From Closterium sp. Naga37s-1 (taxonomy: Eukaryota; Streptophyta; Zygnematophyceae; Desmidiales; Closteriaceae): a stretch of DNA of 64,000 nt. The DNA lies in NCBI GenBank assembly GCA_947471745.1, contig CANJKZ010000513.1, positions 372,001 to 436,000 on the forward strand, in the 5' to 3' direction. Below the pieces are notes generated by a model. That model ran no database searches and was not told the origin of the DNA. It saw nothing but the letters and a program-made list of their open reading frames with translations. Shown piece after piece: positions 45,845 through 56,027 of the stretch; the first letter of the stretch is position 1; each line of letters opens with the position of its first letter. The position numbers were made by a program, and so were the translations under genes.

Positions 45845-45975
45845 TGTCAGAATACTGAACGAGAATGAATGAAGTATGAAAGAGTTGGGTACAAGTACTA
45901 ACCCTAATTGGGTTGTATCCCTTATGGGCTACCCCAGTATAGCCTACACAAAGTAAGCAATATAACATTTTAACA
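45845..45975 (-). repeat. 5' LTR of element E
   Basis: 131 bp, TG to CA, followed by the CAAAC duplication and then by element F integrase sequence. Confidence 0.92.
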
Positions 45976-46372
45976 CAAACGTGACCAACCGACATCTCGC
46001 CTACCACTGCTTCTACCTGTGGCAGAAGATGGCTGAAACACATTCCGAAGGCAATAAGATGAAAAAGGCTTCCAAACAGACGGAGCACTGGAGTATGCAA
46101 CAGAGGAGTTCAAAATCCTCTATGCAAAGGAGGGAACCAAGAGGACAATTTCTCTCCCCTACGCTCATGAGCAGCAAGGTTTGGCGGAAAGAACCAACAT
46201 GAGCCTCGCGAAAAAAATGCGAGCTCTCATGAAGTAGTCAGTTGTGCCAACCATCTATTGGCCCTACGCGATGGCGCATGTTGTGAGACTACACAACATC
46301 CTTTCTCCCAAAGCCCTGCCGAACAACAACTCACCCTTCAAGGATTGAAATGGCGGAAATCCGGACACACGC
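45976..46372 (+). pseudogene. Element F integrase catalytic core, second part
   Basis: Continues F after element E. It contains TDGALEYATEEF (catalytic Asp) and SLPYAHEQQGLAERTN (catalytic Glu), both characteristic of copia integrases. In-frame TAG and TGA codons follow (about 46235 and 46350). The first catalytic Asp region is not clearly preserved. Confidence 0.75.
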
Positions 46373-47904
46373 ATGCTCCGAGTTTTCGGGTTCATGGTAC
46401 AGTACCGCCCCCACACAGCTTGGACCGGAAAATTTGAAGACTGCACGCGTTGGGGCATCCACCTCGGCATCGAACCGGAATACCACGCCTGGACCATCCT
46501 CGACTTCGCCACCCACCAAGTCACATGTTCACATGACTGCATCTTCTACGAAAGGCTGACACTACCACAGTACCGCCAGCACTGCACTGCACAAGACGCA
46601 CCAGACAATATCTTCCAGGGGGAGCACAGCTACGCAAGCAATCAGGACGAGGTTGACGTGGCACAGCAAGCACTAGAAGATCAAATCGGGGGAGAGGCAC
46701 CCTTCGTCCCCATTACCGGAGAGTTCGGCACAGCAAGATACATTCCAACCGACACTGATTTGCATGAATCAGTACTGGCACAACTCAATCACGAAAGTGC
46801 AGAAATACACTCACCCATGGAAGAAGACCCCAACCTTGATTCTTCTCGCGACACCGTTCATGACATCCATGGCGACGACGACGACGTGGTCGAAGTGACC
46901 AAACCGCTGACTCCAACTTCACCGGGTTACGCATCGTTGGAATCTCCATCGCCATCCATGGTAACCAGCAGATCATCGAGCCCACTTCTGTCTGGCAGGC
47001 CCTGCAGGGACCCGACGCCGATAAATGGAGAGCAGCCATGGCTGCTGAATTCGGTGCACTTAAACACGCGGAACATGGAAGCTAGTACCACGCAGATCTG
47101 CAAGTGGGTGTTCCGGATTAAAACTCTCGTGGACGGCGCAGTCGACAAATACAAGGTGCGATGGGTAGTTAGCGGCTTCGAGCAGACTCAATTCGTCGAC
47201 TATGACAAGACTTTCGCGCCTGTCGCACAATATACCTCTGTGAGCATTCTCATGTGCGTCGCCGCCATGACGCAACGCCTACTCTGCCAAATCGACGTAT
47301 CGAACTCGTTCTTGTACGCGATCATCGACGCCATTATTTTCGACGAGCAGCCGCATGCATTCGAGGAGGAGAACGACTCCTTGTGCCTCCTCCAGAAGTC
47401 CATCTACGGGATCAAGCAAGCATCGTGCCTGTGGCAGCAGTACCTTCACACTGTGCTGATCGAGCTCAGATTCCAGCAACTGCCGTACGACCAAGGGATG
47501 TACCGGCTCGAGTCCCGTGGGAACTTCATCCCTCTCGACGCCTACGTGGACGACCTACTCTACACCGGGGACAGCGTGGAGCTGCTCGATTGAATCGAGA
47601 GCGACATCGTCACCCAATTGGAGGTGAACGTGAACCACAACACCACACAGTTCCTCGGCCTCAACGTCACGCAATCGGCCGATACCATCCACTTGTTTTC
47701 GCCAAGTACGCCGAGACGCTCGCCAAGAAGTTTGGCATCGACCCCGTCAACATCACCACCCCCTTCAAAGTGCCTCCTCCTAACCACGAGCCCGACACAA
47801 CCCCACTTTCCGCCGCTGACCATCGCCTCTACCAGCAGCAGCTAGGCTGCCTCCTCTTCGATACCGTCACACGCCAATCGGACCTCTCATACGCCGCTAG
47901 CCAG
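46373..47904 (+). pseudogene. Element F integrase C-terminus and reverse transcriptase
   Basis: An open frame to a TGA at 47591-47593 with CKWVFRIKTLVDG, VRWVVSGFEQTQFVDYDKTF, QIDVSNSFLYAIID (first RT Asp), KSIYGIKQASCLWQQ and DAYVDDLLYTGD (catalytic YVDD). Beyond the stop the RT tail continues in another frame (NHNTTQFLGLNVTQS, then SDLSYAASQ) until element G interrupts it at 47905. Confidence 0.85.
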
Positions 47905-48588
47905 TGCAGAGAGTCACTCAACAACGGTAGTGAGCTAGACTACGGGGGTGTTGGCATGAACTACTAGGAGTGATCGTAGCTTTGCTTAGTTCCTTAGTGC
48001 TTGCGCATACACGGGAGAAATCGGCAAGAGTTTCACTAGGCAAAGTTGGAATTACATAATGGTTGAACAAGGAATGACAGAAATGACTACATTAGGCACC
48101 TAGCAACTCTGCAGCTAGCTTGGTCGACCGCCAACACTGCATTAGGTTACCCAGTCAACCTGGTCAACCACCAAGTGCTCTGGTCGATCACCAGGGCCTC
48201 TGGTCGACCTCCAAGTGCCCCTGGTCGACCACAGCTCCTGTCAAGCTACCCCTTGGTCGACGGACCCCTATGTCAACCAAAACTGTCAGCTGATGTCGCC
48301 AAGCTCCTCTCCTTGACCGCTGCTCACATGTCAGGTTGACGGACTGCTTCGTCGACCTCCCGGTCGAACTGCTCCTCCTGGTCAACAGCCCACCCGTCGC
48401 CCAGCCTAGTCAGCTGCAGCTGTCAAACTCCCTGGTCGACAGCAACACCACAGCGGTTCCCTGCAGCTTGACGAAGCCCGTCGAGCAGCTCTCCCAATGT
48501 GAACGGTCGGCTGCTTCACCCGTACATCCGACCAAGTCGTTGGCGTTGCCCAAGCGAGGGCGGGGCCAACACTTCACTCTCGTTAACA
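47905..48588 (-). repeat. 3' LTR of element G
   Basis: 684 bp. It aligns with the right LTR at both ends but lacks about 303 bp present there (54111-54425). It includes tandem GGTCGACCACC units. Confidence 0.9.
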
Positions 48589-48717
48589 CTCACCTGCCGC
48601 TCTCACGCTTGGGCCTCCAGCCCACATGGCAGTACTCCTCGGAGAAAAAACGTCCTCTGCGTGCACCCCACACACAGCACGACGTCACCGCACCAGCCGT
48701 GCAGAAGGGCACGGCAC

Positions 48718-50235
48718 CTAGTGCTGCACATAATCGTCGCCGTCGCTGAAGTCGGCCAAGCAAACTTGGCCGATGGCAACAGAGCACCTGTGGAAAGCCG
48801 GAAAATGCAGCGCCTTTGTCAGGGAGTCTGCCGGTTGCTCGGTGGTCAGGATGTACTTGAGTACGAACTTCCCGCGCCTCACCATGTGCTGCAGCCAGGC
48901 ATAGCGTCGCTCCGTATGCTTGAGGTTGCCCGTCAGCCCCAAGCCCTCAGCGACCGTGAGTGCTGACTTGTTGTCTACACGGAGGGTGGTCAGCTTCCCC
49001 GTGTCGAGCAGCTTGAATTCTGCAAGGAGGAAACGAAGTCGACGCCCTTCCTTGCCGGCATCAGTGGCCGAGTCGGTCGAGGAGGGTGTCATGCACTTGA
49101 TGTGCTGGCTCGACCAGGAGACCGCGGCCCCTCCGAAGACGAACACGTAGCCGTCCGTGCTCGTCCGGTTCTGCTTGTCGCCCGCATCGTTGGCGTCCAC
49201 GAAGCCGACCAGCTCTAGCGACTCTGGTCCACCACCGAACTCCAGGGCGGTGTCGCGGGTGTCGGCGAGGTAGGCGAGGCAGCGGTCGACCTCGAGCCAG
49301 TGCTGTTTGCTCCTCACCGTGAGGCCGCTACCCGGCTTGCTGCAGGCAAACGCGATGTCCGGCCTCGTCGTCTTCGCCGCAAACTGCAGCGAGCCGACCT
49401 TCTGCTTGTACTCCTCCTCCTCGCGCTCCTGAGCCTCATCGTCATCGAACGTCAGCTCAGTGTAGGCGTCGACCGAGACCGGCGTCTTCGGGACTCGACT
49501 GCCCTGCTCCTCGTCGATGAAGCGCCTGCGCAGCTTGTCGGCGTAGTTCTGCTGGTGCAGCCACAGCTTCCTTGCTAGCCTGTTGCGCACGATCTCCAGC
49601 CCGAGGTACTTGACGACCGACGAAATCTCGCGCAGCTCGGAGGCAGCCTCCAGCAGCTCCTTCAGCATCGTGGTGCTGCTGCTGGCGGCGAGCAGGTCGT
49701 CGACGTAGACCAGCACCCAGCAGGTCACTCCGTCGTCGCTGACCTTGAAGTAGAGCGCCTTGTCGACCTGGCTCTTCTTCCAGCCGGCGCATAGCAGCAC
49801 GCCGTTGAGAGCCCTGTACCACAGCAGCGGCAACTGCTTCAGCTCGTAGAGGCTCTTCAGCAGCTTACACACCCGGCCGGTCCCATCGTCGAAGTAGTCC
49901 GGCTGGTACATGTAGAGCACCCTGTCAAGCTTGCTCTGTAGAAAAGCGTTCTTCATGTCGAGCTGCATCAGGTTGAGGTCGAGGACGGCGACGATGCTGG
50001 GGAAGATCCTCAGTGTGACGTAGCTGCTCACCGCCGAGTACGTCTTGTCGTAGTCGGCGCCGTACACCTGCGTGAAGCCCTTCACGACCAGCCTCGCCTT
50101 CTCGCGCTCGAGTGTGTCGTCGATGCGGTACTTGGTCGTCAGCACCCACCGGTTCCTCAAGATGTTCACCCCGCATGGGCGTTCGACCAGCTCCCAAGTG
50201 CCCATGCCGATGAGGCTGCGGATCTCTTCTTCCAT
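48718..50235 (-). pseudogene. Element G reverse transcriptase and RNase H
   Basis: 505 residues, the best-preserved coding part of G. RT blocks: NRWVLTTKYRIDD, ARLVVKGFTQVYGADYDKTY, QLDMKNAFLQSKLDRVLYM, KSLYELKQLPLLWYRAL and WVLVYVDDLLAA (catalytic YVDD). RNase H: GFVDANDAGDKQNRTSTDG, STDSATDAGKEGRRLRFL and LRVDNKSALTVAEG. It ends at a TAG. All RT catalytic residues are present, although the upstream part of the polyprotein is interrupted. Confidence 0.9.
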
Positions 50236-50631
50236 GGCGGCCTACACCGCCTCGCCCTTCCAGCTCACCAGCGCCTCCTTCACCGTCATCGTGGCGATGT
50301 CCCGGCGGTGTTCGGGGTCAGCGTTTACGTCGGGGTCGAGCTCCGGCAGGTCGACGTCATCTTCGGCGTCGTCGTAGAGCAGGTCATCGTCGACTTTGTC
50401 GTACACCGTGGTGAAGGCAGCTGGGGGCAGGCAGGCGTAGAAGACCAGCCACTCCGGCGGCTTCCGAGTTCAACCTGTGCGTTGCAGCTCAGGCTTCTCG
50501 ACCGGAACCTCCACCACATCGCTGTCGGTGGACTCTTCTTCTGCCAATAGCTCCCCTTCTTTGTCAACGGCCACGTAGTCAACCAGCTGCTTCGACCCTT
50601 CGACCGGCTGCTCACCTCCTGCAGATGCCTC

Positions 50632-52461
50632 CTATTTGATAGGCTCCCCTGTTTGCTGCTCCCTTGTCGTCCACGGCTTTCCGTCCTGGTCGACGAGCTT
50701 GGCGCCCTGTCGACCGCCGGCGATGCCACTGGCCGGTGCCGTAGGCGACGCCTCAAGGCTCCCCTCATCGCCGGTGGCCGACACAGGTGTCGACGCAGAC
50801 CAATCTGCGACTGGGAAGGGAGGAGCAAGAACAGGGGGAGGCGGAAGAACCTCCACAGTGTCCTCATCAGCAGGCTCGTCGACTTCGACGAGCAGTGGGA
50901 TTGTCACCAACGAGGTGTCCATCGGTGGGTGTGCCTGCGTCCGCCCCGACGCCGGCCCATACTTTGCCTTCCACACCTCCAGCGACAAGGTCTCGTAGAA
51001 GATCACCTCGGCCGACGTGACCACCTTGTTGTCGGTCAAGTCCAGCACCTCCCAGCCCTTACTCTCTAGCGACACACCCAGGTGAAGCCCCCAGCGAGCC
51101 TTCAGTGCCAGCTTCCCACCGCGCTGCTGCTTGAGAACCATGAACTGCACCATGCAGCCCCACACCCCCGCCAGCGTGAGGTCAGGCTTCTTCCCGGTCA
51201 GCAGCTGGTACGGAGTCGTCTCCGGCGGCGTCATCGACCGCTCCAAGCAGTTGCGCACCCAGACGGCCTGTCGTAGAGCGAGGTGCCACCAGTGGTGCTG
51301 CACGCCCATGTCCAGCAGCATCGTCCGCATGGACTCGACGACCGTGCGCATTTCCCGCTCAGCCATGCCGTTCTGCTGTGGAGTGTAGGGGCACGTCGGG
51401 TCGTGGATGATGCCCTTCCCATTGACGAAGTCGGTGAACGCCTTCCCGAGAAACTCCCCTCCTTGTTCTGAGCAGAGCATCAGCACCGTCTTCTTCGTCT
51501 ACCGCTCTACCAGCACCAGCCGCTGTTGGAACTCCTATAGCACGTCGCTCTTCTTAGCGACCGGCATTGCCCACATGAAACAAGTGTGGCGATCCTTCAG
51601 CAGCAGGAAGTACAAGCTCCCATCCTTGGCAGTCACCCGAAATGGCCCGCACAAGCCAATGTGCATGACGGCTAGTGCCTCCTCGGCGTCCGAGCCCTTG
51701 GCGGGGAAGGTGTGCCGCGCCAGCTTTCCTCCGACGCACAAGACACACGGCGGGCCTGCTCCGGTCGATGGCGTGATGTCGAGCCCAGTAGCAACTCCAT
51801 GCTTTGCCGAGCGCTTGATCGTGTCGACGCCGACGTGTGCGAGCCTCACATGCAAACGGTCGGGGGTCGGATCCGTTGCCAAGACGATCGTCCGCAGAGC
51901 CACCACCTCGGTCGACGGCGACCGCATCGAGCAGGGGCGAAGGTCGGTGCAGAGGACTCGTCTGGTGTAGCGTGCTCGGCCGAGCACCTCCCCGGTCGTG
52001 GCGACGAGCAGCATCTTGTCGCCGTCGCCCTGCGGCTGCACTCCGCTCTCCTTCAGTTGGCCAGCTGACAGCAGGTTCGCTTGTACTCCCGGAACGTAGA
52101 GTAAATTGGGGATAAGGACCCACTTCCCGGCCTCCCCTTGCAGAACAACGACTCCACGACCCTCGACAGGTTGCAACGCCCCATTGAAGGCGCGCACGTG
52201 CTTCACACCGTCGCTCGGCACCATGTCGACGAAGACCGCCTTTGTCCCCATCAGGTGGTGGGAGCACCCGCTGTCAAGCAGCACCGCCATCGGGTTGGCT
52301 TGCACAGGTGCCGCCACCGCCTGGAAGTCCTCGCCAGCCTCCGGCGCCAGTGATACTGTCGGCTCCACCACGCTCACCATCGAGCACGACGCCTCCCCGT
52401 CGCCTCGGCCCTTGCCACTGGAGTTGTCGACGTCCTTCGTCGACGACGTCGTCTTCGACAT
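50632..52461 (-). pseudogene. Element G protease and integrase
   Basis: Two frames in the same phase, 52461-51535 and 51486-50632, parted by stops near 51535-51490. Protease: AVLLDSGCSHHLMG. Integrase: LHVRLAHVG...CVLCVGGKLARHTFP, then HIGLCGP (Gly where the first catalytic Asp belongs), CSEQGGEF (Glu for the second Asp) and TPQQNGMAER (Glu present). Without both Asp residues this integrase would be inactive. A Pro-rich linker to RT (50236-50631) also contains stops. Confidence 0.85.
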
Positions 52462-52569
52462 CTGCTTCTCCTTGCGCGGCTTTGCATCTCAACGGGGGCG
52501 TCGACTGGCAGATCGACCGCGGCCTCCCTTGGTGTCGTCCTCGTCGATGTCGTCGCGGTCGGGGCATTT

Positions 52570-53782
52570 GTAGGAAAGGTGGTCAGGGTCGAGGCAGATT
52601 CAGCACTCCCGCCGTCGACCACCACCTCCATGGCCCTTGCCCCACGTCGACCTCTTCTCGTCGACGTCCTTCGTCGACCGCCCACCTCCGCGACCACCTC
52701 TTCTGGGCTTCCCGTGCTGCTCCCGCTGACGATTATGGTTCGTCGGCGCAGCGTAACTTGCCTGCGGAAGGAGCTCCGTGGGTTGCTTTGCCTCCTTCAT
52801 CGCCTCGTCTTGGAGGATGTAGCTGGTGAGGGAATCCTCGTCGAGGGACTCTCGTATGCCAGGCACCATCGTCATCCTCTTCATGAGGTTGTAGCTGCAC
52901 GGCAGGCCCTTGAGGACGTGGGTGATATAGGACGCCATCGAGTATTCGGCGCCCGCCATCCGCATCTCAGCCAGGATCCGTTGAGATGTGTGTCATCTTC
53001 ACCTCCAGCTGTCCGATGAACAGGTCGTCCTTCACCTGGTACATCGACAGGATGAAGTGCCATGCTTGGTGGCAAGCATCCAGTCGGTCTAGAGAGCTCC
53101 TGAGCGCTAGCTGAACCACTGTCGAGCAACACCTCGAGATGACCATGAAGGTGAGCAAGTGAGCTGCACGAAACTCCCCGCGCAGCTCGACATCGTCCAC
53201 GGGCAGAATTGGCACGGTGCCGTCGGCGAAGCCCTTCAGCCCGGCGACCTCCAGCTGAGGTTCTATCGACTCCCTCCAGGTGATGAGGTCCCGTCGACCT
53301 TGCAGCGGTGCGACGGTGATCTAGTCCGGCGAGAACTTGAAGTAGCCATACGCCGGTGCAATCCCGCCCGCCGTCAAGTGCGTCGTCGCCGAGAGCCCTC
53401 CACCGCTTCGTAGAGGAGATCGACGTCGACCATCAACGTCGGCACGCGAGCTGCCTGCAGCCGCCGTCGACCGCTGCACTCGCGCCTGAATCCTGTCAAC
53501 GCCACCGTCGACCTTGGTCACCCCTCTCTGCTTCGTGCCTTTGCTGCTGCTGAATCGTGCACCATCGTTGACCTCGTCGTCGATGCCACCTTCGTTTCGT
53601 ACCGGTCGAGGAGATGCAGGATGGAAAGGGTGCTCCTTCACCCTCTGCGCCCGGATGCCAAACTCGAAAATCGCCAAGGGGACCTTCCCGTACTTGCCAT
53701 CCTCGATGCGTTTCCCCGCATCAGCCAAGCGTGCCTCCAAGGTGTCCTCTACCGCGCCGGCCGTTGGCAGGGTAGGCGTCAT
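52570..53782 (-). pseudogene. Element G gag
   Basis: Three pieces: 53782-53321 to a TAG, then on in phase (ITVAPLQGRRDLI...) to about 52967, then after a shift 52965-52600 (MASYITHVLKGLP, a UBN2-like gag block). Just beyond, a perfect C-x2-C-x4-H-x4-C knuckle is readable at about 52613-52572 (TGC to TGC: ICLDPDHLSYKC), but its second codon is TGA, probably an original Trp. Confidence 0.75.
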
Positions 53783-53879
53783 GGTTGCACGTGCTTCCGG
53801 CCTGCCAACGACTTAGTAGGTGCAAAACTCGACTCCTATCTAAAGGTAATTTGCGGGGCCGTCCACGCTTACTGCACCA

Positions 53880-54866
53880 TGCGGAGAGTCACTCTACAAC
53901 GGTGAGCTAGACTACAAGGGGGTTGGCACGAACTACTAGGAGTGATCATAGCTTTGCTTAGTTCCTTAGTGCTTGCACATATACAGGAGAAATCGGCAAG
54001 AGTTTCACTAGGCAAAGTTGGAATTACATAATGGTTGAACAAGGAATGACAACAATGACTACATTATGCACCTAGCAATTCTGCAGCTAGCTTGGTCGAC
54101 CGCCAGCACTGCATGGTTGACTGCCTGCCAGCGTTGCATAGAGGAGCCACGCCAGCACTGCAGAAAGGCGACCTTCCAACACAGCAGGTCGACGGTGTGC
54201 CAACGCTGCAGCAGAGCGGCTATCTAGCGTTGCCCCGTAGAAGACAGCAGTGCGCACACTCGCAAGTGCGCGCAGACGATTGGCCCGACTTGCATTGTTG
54301 TGCATCTGTCGGCTGTTGTCTGCGCCTGACGAGCCACATCGACTTCGGGATACCAGCCCATAGTCGCCTTTGCCATCGCGACCTCGACGACGTTCGCGTT
54401 CCTCCGCAGAACTCGTCCAATAGATAACCCAGTCGACCTGGTCGACCACCAAGTGCTCTGGTCGACCACCAGGGCCTCTGGTCGACCACAAAGTGCCCCT
54501 GGTCGACCACAGCTCCCGTCGAGCTACCCCTTGGTCGACGGACCCCTACGTCAACCAGAACTGTCAGATGATGTCGCCGAGCTCCTCTCATTGACCGCTG
54601 CTCACATGTCAGGTCGACGAACTGCTCCATCGACCTCCCGGTCGAACTGCTCTTCCTGGTCGACGGCCCATCCGTCGCCCAGCCCAGTCAGCTGCAGCTG
54701 TCGAACTCCCTGGTCGACAGAAACACCACAGCGGTTCCCTGCAGCTCAACGAAGCCCGTCGAGCAGCTCTCCCACTATGAACGGTCGGCTGCTTCACCCG
54801 TACATCCGACCAAGTCGTCGGCGTTGCCCAAGCGAGGGCGGGGCCAACACTTCACTCCCGTGAACA
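53880..54866 (-). repeat. 5' LTR of element G
   Basis: 987 bp. It includes about 303 bp (54111-54425) missing from the left LTR and repeated GGTCGACC palindromes (54430-54530). Confidence 0.9.
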
Positions 54867-54871
54867 GCCAG

Positions 54872-55498
54872 CTCGTCCATTACCTGCGCCGACCTGAAGG
54901 GGAGAATATGGCAGACCTATGACGCACCCTACATTACTTCATCTCTACTCCTGACGTCGGCCTAACCTACAAGGCGAACTTAACGGCTAACCTACAGCTT
55001 ACCGGCTACGTGGATGCAGACCACGCAGGAGACGCAGACAACATGAGATCCCGCACGGGATTATTTTCAAACTTGATCCTACAGGGACCATCTCTTGGAA
55101 CTCCCGGAAGCAGGAGCTCATCGCCTTCTCGTCAGCTGAAGCTGAGTTCATCGCTGCAAGCGCAGCAGTTTGCGAAGGCCTTTTCATGACGGAGTTTCAG
55201 CAAGAGATGAAAACGGCGATGAACAGGCCGTTCAAATTATGGTGCGTCACACAAAGCGCGATGAAGATCGCGAACAAGCCTGGCGTTGTCAACCACACGA
55301 AACACATTGCCCTCCGTTACTTCTTTGTGAAGGACAAAATTGACAAGGGCAAGGTCCAGCTCACTTACTGCCCAACTGGCAAAATGGCAGTTGATTTCCT
55401 GACGAAGAAACTGCCACATACAAAATTCCAGTTTTGCGCGGACCTCAGCGGAGTCGTCAAGAAGAGCCACTTGGCACACCTTCAAGTATGAAGGGGAG
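54872..55498 (+). pseudogene. Element F RNase H and 3' end
   Basis: Resumes F after G: VHYLRRPEGENMA, then GYVDADHAGDADNMRSRTG with the first RNase H Asp residues. A shifted frame (55186 on) follows with KHIALRYFFVKDKI and KMAVDFLTKKLPH, ending in a TGA just before the purine tract AAGGGGAG. Confidence 0.82.
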
Positions 55499-55880
55499 TG
55501 TTGGAGTAAGTGGCAATTACCTCCCAAAGGTGCAGCAATATCGCACCCGCCACAATCGAAGCAGCACTTGTACCACTATCACGCTAGCCCATATAGGGCA
55601 CGCAGGTCAATAGTCGCAAGTCAACTGTCAACACTGTTGACCTACCTGGACCAAACGGTTACGAGGAATTGCAATAGGCGTAATTGTCGCTACAGTTACA
55701 GGCAGCGACCGGGAACTGAAGGATCGTAATAGTCACTAGCACTTTAGCGAACCCCTCAGAGTAAATGACTAGATAGGATCTTCATATTATGTGTAATGTT
55801 TTCAATTTCATTAATATTGTCATTTACATTCACTATTAGCAAGGTTCCCACTATTACAAAAGACTTCCGCTACCAACTCT
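55499..55880 (+). repeat. 3' LTR of element F, truncated by H
   Basis: 382 bp matching the first part of the 5' LTR. The last 30 or so bases (the AGGAGACCTATCCTG... end) are replaced by element H. Confidence 0.9.
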
Positions 55881-56012
55881 TGTCAAACTTATATATAGCT
55901 TACATTGTGTAGGCTGTAGTGGGGTAGCCCATAAGGGGTACAACCCAATTAGGGTTAGTACTTGTACCCAACTCTTTGCTAATTCATTCATTCTCGTTCG
56001 TTCTTTCTGACA
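55881..56012 (+). repeat. 5' LTR of element H
   Basis: 132 bp, TGTCAAACTTATATATAGC...TTTCTGACA. It shares the CCCATAAGGGGTACAACCCA core with C and E, while its first bases resemble B. Confidence 0.92.
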
Positions 56013-56027
56013 TGGTTTCAGAGCAGG

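Larger units (their letters stand above)
31542..45975 (-). mobile_element. Copia element E with C nested inside
   Basis: A minus-strand element inserted into the integrase core of F with a perfect 5-bp duplication CAAAC (31537-31541 and 45976-45980). Its 131-bp LTRs differ at 8 positions. The primer site at 45844-45830 reads TTGTTTCAGAGCAGG, a mutated initiator-Met type. Without C it is 7175 bp. Its polyprotein carries many premature TAG codons, a 26-base homopolymer and lost catalytic residues, so it is dead. Confidence 0.93.
47905..54866 (-). mobile_element. Copia element G
   Basis: A 6962-bp minus-strand element inserted in F between RT and RNase H, with a perfect duplication GCCAG (47900-47904 and 54867-54871). 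Its LTRs are 684 bp (left) and 987 bp (right), TGTTAACG-type to GCA on the element strand. The primer site next to the right LTR reads TGGTGCAGTAAGCG, not the initiator-Met type of the other elements. The whole element is unusually rich in GTCGAC. Gag to RNase H lie in one ancestral frame, broken by stops and one shift near 52975. Confidence 0.93.
28406..55880 (+). mobile_element. Copia element F, old host of nested insertions
   Basis: A plus-strand Ty1/copia element. Its 442-bp 5' LTR starts TGTTGG; the matching 3' LTR begins at 55499 right after a purine tract AAGGGGAG and is cut at 55880 by element H. The primer site after the 5' LTR reads TGGTATGAAAG, a degenerate initiator-Met type. Removing E (with C) and G leaves about 6.1 kb. 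Its frames are shredded by stops and shifts, and its LTRs differ clearly more than those of B, C or E, so it is the oldest layer. It is a different lineage from the 130-bp-LTR elements. Confidence 0.9.

Noticed and set aside
31542..45975. TAG reassigned to glutamine
   Set aside because: Many TAGs replace Gln, but others replace Trp, Phe, Leu or Glu, and element G ends its RNase H frame with a natural TAG. Decay by C-to-T mutation fits better.
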